A stretch of DNA of 64,000 bases, taken from Ga0077530 sp046293075 (GTDB taxonomy: Bacteria; Pseudomonadota; Alphaproteobacteria; Rhizobiales; Hyphomicrobiaceae). The notes below the pieces were generated by a model, which saw only the letters and a program-made list of their open reading frames with translations, was not told the origin of the DNA and made no database searches. Shown here piece after piece: positions 59,397 to 64,000 of this stretch (position 1 is the first letter of the stretch; each line of letters starts with the position of its first letter). The position numbers and the translations under genes were made by a program. The stretch is from positions 62,001-126,000 of the forward strand of contig JBKBPL010000003.1 in the NCBI GenBank assembly GCA_046293075.1. Direction: 5' to 3'.

Positions 59397-60530
59397 TCAG
59401 TTGCCGCGCCTGCGACGCCACTCGAGGAATTCCTTGAAGAGCGCTTCATTTATGGCCGCACTGTTCGGGCCGGCGGCGGGAAGCCCGCTGCCAGCCGTGG
59501 CTGTTGGACCCCTCCCCGCCGCCACCCGGTCAAGCCATTCCTGAGCTGGTGCAAACCGCGGCCAACCATCCATGGTGGCGGCGAGATTGACGTTCTTCCA
59601 CCGCGGGTGGCGCGGTGGCTTCTGTATCTCCGGGAACTTCGTGAAGAAGGCGTCCACGAAGCGGGCGAGACGCTGGTGGCGCGCGTGGTCACCCGGCCAG
59701 TTGAAGGCCATCAGCATGGTCGGCACCGCCACCGTCTCCACCTTCTCGCCCTCCGGGATCAGGTTCGGATAGTCCGCGTGCGTGAGCTCGGCGGGAAGGT
59801 AGTCAGCCTGAAAATGGCCTTCGTAGGGGATGTGCAGCAGCCGGAAGCCGAGCTCCTTCGGCACGGCCGCATAGGGCCTCAGTGGCTTGAGGCACGTGCA
59901 GAGGGTGGCATCGACCTCGCCGCGCTTCATGCGCTCGATGGCGTCGGCCTGGCCCATGTTGACTTCGACGACGTTCATGCTGTGGGCGGCGAACATGCGC
60001 TGGGCCGCGAGCTGGGCGCCGCTCCCCTTGTCGCTGAAGTTGACGCGCTTGCCTTCCAGATCCTTGAATGTCCGGATCCCGGGGCGCACCAGGATGTGCA
60101 GCTCATCTTCGAAAAGCCGCGTGATGTAGACCATGTTGCGCGTCACGAACTGGCCGAGCTGGGGATCCTCCTTGAAATGGCTCAGCGTGACCGTGTTGAC
60201 GAGCCCCATGTCGATCCCCCTGAGGAAGAGGATATCGCGGACGTTCTGCACCGCGCCCTTGCCGACGATCGGCAGCACGCGAAGGTTGTCGCCGTCGTCG
60301 GTGACCGCCGCGATATCGTAGGCAATGCCGAGATAGCCGCCGTTCGGGTTGCCCGAGATGATGGTGACGACGTTCTCGTTGATCTGCGCGCGCATCTGTT
60401 CGAGCGGGCCGAGGCGTGGCGCCTTCGGTGCGGTCTGTGCCTGAGCGTCAGGCGAGACGCCGGCGAAGACGAGGAGGCCTGCACAGAGCAGGACGGCTAG
60501 AGCAGTACGCGATACGCAGGGCTTGGACAT
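59397..60530 (-). CDS. TAXI family TRAP transporter substrate-binding protein
   Basis: A 377-residue periplasmic binding protein of the TAXI subfamily of TRAP transporters. The signal peptide is VSRTALAVLLCAGLLVFAGVSPDAQAQ. Core segments: VVTIISGNPNGGYLGIAYDIAAVTD, VGKGAVQNVRDILFLRGIDMGLVN, IRTFKDLEGKRVNFSDKGSGAQLAAQRMF and AIERMKRGEVDATL. The ATG at 60530 starts the signal peptide; an in-frame ATG at 60587 is possible. No TRAP membrane subunit gene is in the window, so it is an orphan or acts with a distant partner. It converges with the dipeptidase-like gene. Confidence 0.9.
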   Translation of the reverse strand: MSKPCVSRTALAVLLCAGLLVFAGVSPDAQAQTAPKAPRLGPLEQMRAQINENVVTIISGNPNGGYLGIAYDIAAVTDDGDNLRVLPIVGKGAVQNVRDILFLRGIDMGLVNTVTLSHFKEDPQLGQFVTRNMVYITRLFEDELHILVRPGIRTFKDLEGKRVNFSDKGSGAQLAAQRMFAAHSMNVVEVNMGQADAIERMKRGEVDATLCTCLKPLRPYAAVPKELGFRLLHIPYEGHFQADYLPAELTHADYPNLIPEGEKVETVAVPTMLMAFNWPGDHARHQRLARFVDAFFTKFPEIQKPPRHPRWKNVNLAATMDGWPRFAPAQEWLDRVAAGRGPTATAGSGLPAAGPNSAAINEALFKEFLEWRRRRGN

Positions 60531-61212
60531 TGCACGGGTCTCTCTCAAAGCGGATCGGGCGACGGACCCCAGCCACCGAAACATCATGCCGCGCAGCTTG
60601 GGCTGCCACGCAGCTCGATCGGCTCGGCATACTGGGGGAGCAGATGACGCTTTCGCGCGACGATGATTCGTCGACAGTTCTTTGGCCATTTTCGGGCGCG
60701 TTGCGGCCCGCGCGATCTTCGGCGCGCATTTCGGCGCGCAAGCCACACACGGCGACGCGCACGCGTCAGGGCGTGAGCCGCGGCGGGGGGGGGTGCAGCT
60801 CCCGGGGGCTATTGGCAAGGTGACGCCTTTGGGTGAATGCGGGCGGGCGCGCGGCCGATCGCGCTGGCGCGCGAGCCGAGGTCACTTTTCACTTGGGCGG
60901 AGTTCCGGCCAAGCCCGTCCCTAGAGCGCTCGCCAGATGGGAAAGCCGAAGCAAGAGAGCCACATTGAGCGATAATCCAACGCTTGCGCAGCTCATGCCG
61001 GAATGATTTATCAACATAAAATTGTCAGGCCGCCGTTTGCCGCGCATTTCCCATCTTGACATTGCGCGGAAGTCTGAAATCTGCCATTCTCTTGGCGTAA
61101 ATTTCATCTGCGGTCCGTAAATCAGACCGCTGATTCGATTGGGCCGAGGACCCACGCCGCCGATGTGCGGCGGCCATCCGGGTCAAGAGGGGGAAGACGC
61201 TACACAGAACTC

Positions 61213-61246
61213 TTGGGATTAGGTCCGCCGCATCTCCTAATCCCAA
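61213..61246. other. Perfect 11-bp inverted repeat
   Basis: TTGGGATTAGG, 12-nt loop TCCGCCGCATCT, CCTAATCCCAA. A perfect inverted repeat in the non-coding region. It could be a transcription terminator or part of an RNA structure. No T run flanks it on either side. Confidence 0.5.
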
Positions 61247-61359
61247 TGAGGCGATCAGCGACTATGGCAGGAGTGGCCTCCTCGAAGATGCCATGAAACG
61301 CTGATCGGTTGGCCAGGCAGCGAACCAACGCCCTCTTTGGTTGTCTGCTTGGTAAAGTG

Positions 61360-61415
61360 CCGGCCTGTGACATCTCGGTCTTCGTACCCCGCTGCCGAGA
61401 GCAGTCACAGGCCGG
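61360..61415. ncRNA. Candidate structured RNA: nested 12-bp plus 6-bp hairpin
   Basis: CCGGCCTGTGAC at 61360-61371 pairs perfectly with GTCACAGGCCGG at 61404-61415; inside it, TCTCGG (61373-61378) pairs with CCGAGA (61395-61400). The loop is TCTTCGTACCCCGCTG. This composite stem of about 18 base pairs in a long non-coding region is unlikely to be a coding by-product. It may be a small RNA, a processed 3' element or a palindromic repeat. The direction of transcription is not evident. Confidence 0.4.
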
Positions 61416-61548
61416 ACCCCTCTGCGTAAGCGAGCAAATCCTTATGCCGCGCCTGCACGGCGCGACAATGTTTGCGGCTCTGAGATCTTGGTTAATAGAC
61501 GGGCCCGCAAGAATACGCCGCGCGGGACGCACGGTGGGCTGGATGCTC

Positions 61549-61716
61549 CTACTTAATCTTGGTTTCCTTGAACTCGACGTGCTTGCGCGCGATCGGATCG
61601 TACTTCTTGAAAGAAAGCTTTTCGGTCGCTGTGCGTGGGTTCTTCTTTGTTACGTAGAAGAAGCCCGTACCAGCGGTGCTGATCAGTTTGATCTTAAGTG
61701 TTGCGGGCTTGGCCAT
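61549..61716 (-). CDS. rpmG: 50S ribosomal protein L33
   Basis: A 55-residue ribosomal protein of the large subunit, clear from MAKPATLKIKLISTAGTGF, then YVTKKNPRTATEKLSFKKYDP and ARKHVEFKETKIK. It lacks the Cys pairs of zinc-binding L33, as expected for the alphaproteobacterial type. It starts at ATG 61716. It stands alone between the TAXI gene and the transporter. Confidence 0.97.
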   Translation of the reverse strand: MAKPATLKIKLISTAGTGFFYVTKKNPRTATEKLSFKKYDPIARKHVEFKETKIK

Positions 61717-61842
61717 CTCGCACTCTTCGACGCGTTCTAATGCAGGGCATTGCTCGGTCGCAATTTAGTCACAAGGCGCTCGAAGTCAAGCGCTGTGTGG
61801 GCTGCAACTCGAGGTGCACGAGCAGGATCTCTGCTATCTGAA

Positions 61843-62766
61843 TCAGGCCATCCGGAATAATGCGAGGCCGGTCACAATGATAGCGATGCCCGCGATCTCG
61901 AGTGCGCGGATGCGCTCGCCAAAATAGAAGAACGACAGTAGCAGGGCGAACACGATCTGCACTTGCGCGACCGCCGCAACGTAAGAGGCGTTGGTGAGCG
62001 CCGTGGCGATGAACCACCCGATGGATCCGAATGCGCTGGTCGTGCCAATGAACCAGCACAGCCTCTGAAACGAGAACATGCGCAGGAGCTCGCGCGGCTC
62101 CCGCACGAGCAGGTAGGCGCCGACCATGAGTGCAGAAAGCACGGCCATCACAAGCACCGCGTAGGCCGCGCGAACCAGCGTTCCCGCTGTTGGATCGATG
62201 GCCAGGATGCCCTCGCGCAGAAACAGGTAGGACAACGAATAGATCAGCGCTGAGGTGAGCCCGAGGAGGGTGGGCGCGGCTGCTGCGCCGAAGCCGCGCG
62301 CTGGGGTGGCGGGTCCGCCGACGGACCCGGGCGACCGGCCCGCCGAAATTACCACCACACCGAGCATGGTCACGACAATGGCAACCCAGCCGATCGGCGT
62401 GATCACCTCCGAGAAAAAGGTGGTGCCGATGAGCGCCGTCATGATCACGTCGGCTTTGATGATCAGCGTCGCGACCGCGAAGTTGCCGAGTTGGAACAGG
62501 CGCACGACCAGCACCGTCCCCACGAACTGGGCGATCGCGGCAATGCCGCAGTAGGCAACCAAGCCGCGACTGAGCGCGGGCAGCGGCTCGCCGGTCCACC
62601 AAAGCACGCCAACGAAATAGACGGCCAGAATTGGCAACGTGAAGAGGATCCGCACATAGGTCGTCACCTGCGTCGACAGACGCTGGTTGAGCACCTTGAG
62701 CCCGGCATAGCGCAAGGCCTGAAAGAAGGCCGCGCCGACGCTCGCCCAGATCCAGATGCTGTCCAT
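61843..62766 (-). CDS. EamA/DMT family transporter
   Basis: A 307-residue membrane protein of the drug/metabolite transporter superfamily with two EamA-type five-helix halves (about ten helices). Seen: WIWASVGAAFFQALRYAGLKVL, YCGIAAIAQFVGTVLVVRLFQLGNFAVATLIIKADVIMTALIGTTFF and GWVAIVVTMLGVVVISAG in the first half; the second half repeats the pattern (SYVAAVAQVQIVFALLLSFFYFGERI, AGIAIIVTGLALF). The substrate is unknown. The ATG at 62766 has a GGGGC site; earlier frames add a polar tail. Confidence 0.92.
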   Translation of the reverse strand: MDSIWIWASVGAAFFQALRYAGLKVLNQRLSTQVTTYVRILFTLPILAVYFVGVLWWTGEPLPALSRGLVAYCGIAAIAQFVGTVLVVRLFQLGNFAVATLIIKADVIMTALIGTTFFSEVITPIGWVAIVVTMLGVVVISAGRSPGSVGGPATPARGFGAAAAPTLLGLTSALIYSLSYLFLREGILAIDPTAGTLVRAAYAVLVMAVLSALMVGAYLLVREPRELLRMFSFQRLCWFIGTTSAFGSIGWFIATALTNASYVAAVAQVQIVFALLLSFFYFGERIRALEIAGIAIIVTGLALFRMA

Positions 62767-62914
62767 GGAGCCCCGCCCCTGCTGCACATCGGCAACAGAG
62801 CTATGTGACAGGCCCTGGCGGCTTTGACCACATCTGCGGACGCGGGGCGCCCTTCGCACCCGGCACGACTCGCCTTAGCGTGCGCGCCAGCGCAGGGTCG
62901 ACAGGCGGAGGCGC

Positions 62915-64000
62915 CGATGAATGTGCTTTTTTCCGTCCTCTATGCGGCCCACGCACGGGGCACACATCACAAGCTTGCCCTCGACGGCCTGCGCTACCTT
63001 GCGGGGCCCGAAGCAGCGCCGTGGCGCTGCGTCTTTTTGAAGCACGCTGAGTTGCTCCTGCTCGGCGCGAAGGCGCCGGACGAGACGTTCAAGGATTTCA
63101 AAAACCACGTCTTGCATCCGCGCGACAACTTCTGGGGCGGCGCGCCGCCAAAGGTGCGCAACTGGTATGGCCACGTGGTCACGGCATTGCGCCAGAAGGA
63201 CTGGCCGACCGCCGTCTACGCGGCGGGTGTGCTCAGCCACTACCTGACTGATCCGCTGCACCCCTTTCATACGGGCCAGTCACAGGCCGAGAATGACATT
63301 CATCGCGCCGTGGAGTGGAGCATCAGCCGCGCCTACGATGCGCTGTGGCAGCTTGCGGCGGAGATGCCGCCGCCAGCCGTGACGATTTCGCCAGCGGACA
63401 ACTGGCTCGAGACGCTGGTCTGCGATGGCGCAATCATCGCCAATGGCCACTATGAGCGCCTGATCGCGCACTACGATTTCACGCGCGGCGTCGTCGACCC
63501 GCCGGCGGGGCTCGATGCCGTCGCCGAGCGCCTGATCGCCGAGCTGATTGTGCGCGCGGCAATGACATTCGGCCTGGTGCTGCAGCGCGCGATCGACGAG
63601 GCTGGCGTTGCTGCACCCAAGGTCAGCCTGACGCTCGACACCGTTCTTGCAACGCTGAAGGTGCCGATCCGCGTCGTGCAGAAGCACCTCGCCGATGCTG
63701 CCGAGCGCCGGCTCGTCGAGCGCATGTACGACGAGCTTCAGGCGACCGGACAAGTCGAGGTCAATCTGCCAGAGGATGATCGCGCGATCCGCGCTGCGCA
63801 CGCCGAGGACGTGCTCGCCAAGATGGCGCAGGTGCCGCCTGCCATGGCCTTTCCCTATCACGGCATCACACCGCCCGAGACGTCCGTCGAACGCGCCGCA
63901 CGCCTGCGCGAGGAGAACCGCACGCGCGCATTGCAAGAGGCTGCGCGCCGTGTCGCGGCTCAAGCAGAAACGCATCGTGCAAGCAAGCCTGCAGAGCCAG
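62915..64000 (+). CDS. Zinc-dependent phospholipase C-like protein, C-terminus beyond window
   Basis: Open from ATG 62915 to the right edge (362 codons, no stop). The N-terminal domain, MNVLFSVLYAAHARGTHHKLALDGLRYL, then LSHYLTDPLHPFHTGQSQAENDIHRAVEWSI, holds the His/Asp-rich pattern of zinc-dependent phospholipase C / S1-P1-like folds. The later part is helical and charged (VSLTLDTVLATLKVPIRVVQKHLADAAERRLVER), ending in an Arg/Ala-rich stretch. Total length is unknown. It is divergent from the DMT transporter gene. Confidence 0.7.

Larger units (their letters stand above)
60531..61548. other. Large intergenic region with strong hairpins
   Basis: About 1 kb without a recognised gene, AT-richer in 60950-61150. 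It contains a perfect 11-bp hairpin (61213-61246), a nested long hairpin (61360-61415) and a small GCGGTC/GACCGC stem (61110-61130). A TTGACA hexamer at 61056-61061 could be a promoter -35 element. Frames in the region have no known-protein match. Confidence 0.45.

Noticed and set aside
59148..60500. 450-codon plus-strand frame over the TAXI gene
   Set aside because: Shadow of the TAXI gene and the end of the dipeptidase-like gene; no domain.

Overview
The window is a high-GC chromosomal segment of an alphaproteobacterium, most likely of the order Hyphomicrobiales (Rhizobiales). This rests on characteristic gene neighbourhoods (histone deacetylase-like / xseB / dxs; trpC-moaC-moeA; divK-pleD), a short HprK with only the kinase domain, a CtrA-type TTAA-N7-TTAAC box, DUF3572- and DUF6867-type proteins, and dense, mostly SD-led genes. 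I see no rRNA, CRISPR array, prophage, integrase or insertion sequence. It looks like ordinary chromosome rich in transport and catabolism. The genus cannot be fixed from the sequence.

Layout. 0-5.9 kb: isoprenoid and repair genes on the minus strand (dxs, a small secreted Cys protein, xseB, histone deacetylase-like, NIPSNAP), then a cupin and a CpaC-type pilus N-terminal-domain protein. 5.9-15.3 kb: a probable sugar-acid or related acid catabolic island: enolase-superfamily enzyme, zinc alcohol dehydrogenase and FAH-family hydrolase on the minus strand, divergent from an SDR, two tandem tripartite-tricarboxylate binding proteins, TctB, TctA and a carbon-nitrogen hydrolase. 15.4-16 kb: a small protein behind a CtrA box and a double-CDGSH protein. 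16.2-23.1 kb: a branched-chain amino-acid-type ABC operon (livH, livM, livG, livF, a DUF6867-like membrane protein, livK) plus a diverged second binding protein separated by an apparent intrinsic terminator. 23-30 kb: small secreted proteins, a degenerate receiver, a trypsin-like protease, tRNA-Thr(CGT), a Cys-rich membrane protein, CorA and an apparently non-catalytic nuclease homologue. 30-38.7 kb: metallophosphoesterase, trpC-moaC-moeA, a sodium/solute symporter, rlmE-ppx and an M15 peptidase. 38.7-48 kb: lone HprK, L-arabinonate dehydratase-like enzyme, ketopantoate-reductase-like protein, ROK kinase, DUF3572, divK-pleD and a second IlvD/Edd dehydratase. 48-50.7 kb: DinB, YceI, PilZ-like and hypothetical proteins. 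50.8-54.2 kb: divergent xsc and sulfoacetaldehyde dehydrogenase genes, pointing to C2-sulfonate catabolism. 54.3 kb: tRNA-Gly(GCC). 54.9-59.4 kb: circularly permuted ATP-grasp, alpha-E and transglutaminase genes followed by an atypical M19 dipeptidase homologue. 59.4-64 kb: an orphan TAXI binding protein, a roughly 1 kb non-coding region with strong hairpins, rpmG, a DMT transporter and a partial zinc-phospholipase-like gene.

How the genes fit together. Several sets feed central metabolism from unusual carbon sources: sugar acids through IlvD/Edd and enolase-family enzymes with TTT or ABC uptake, and sulfonates through SauS/Xsc to acetyl phosphate. The least understood unit is the ATP-grasp / alpha-E / transglutaminase cluster with its metal-site-altered dipeptidase homologue; it is the best candidate for a poorly described system here. 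All functions are read by eye from sequence motifs. No database search was run.
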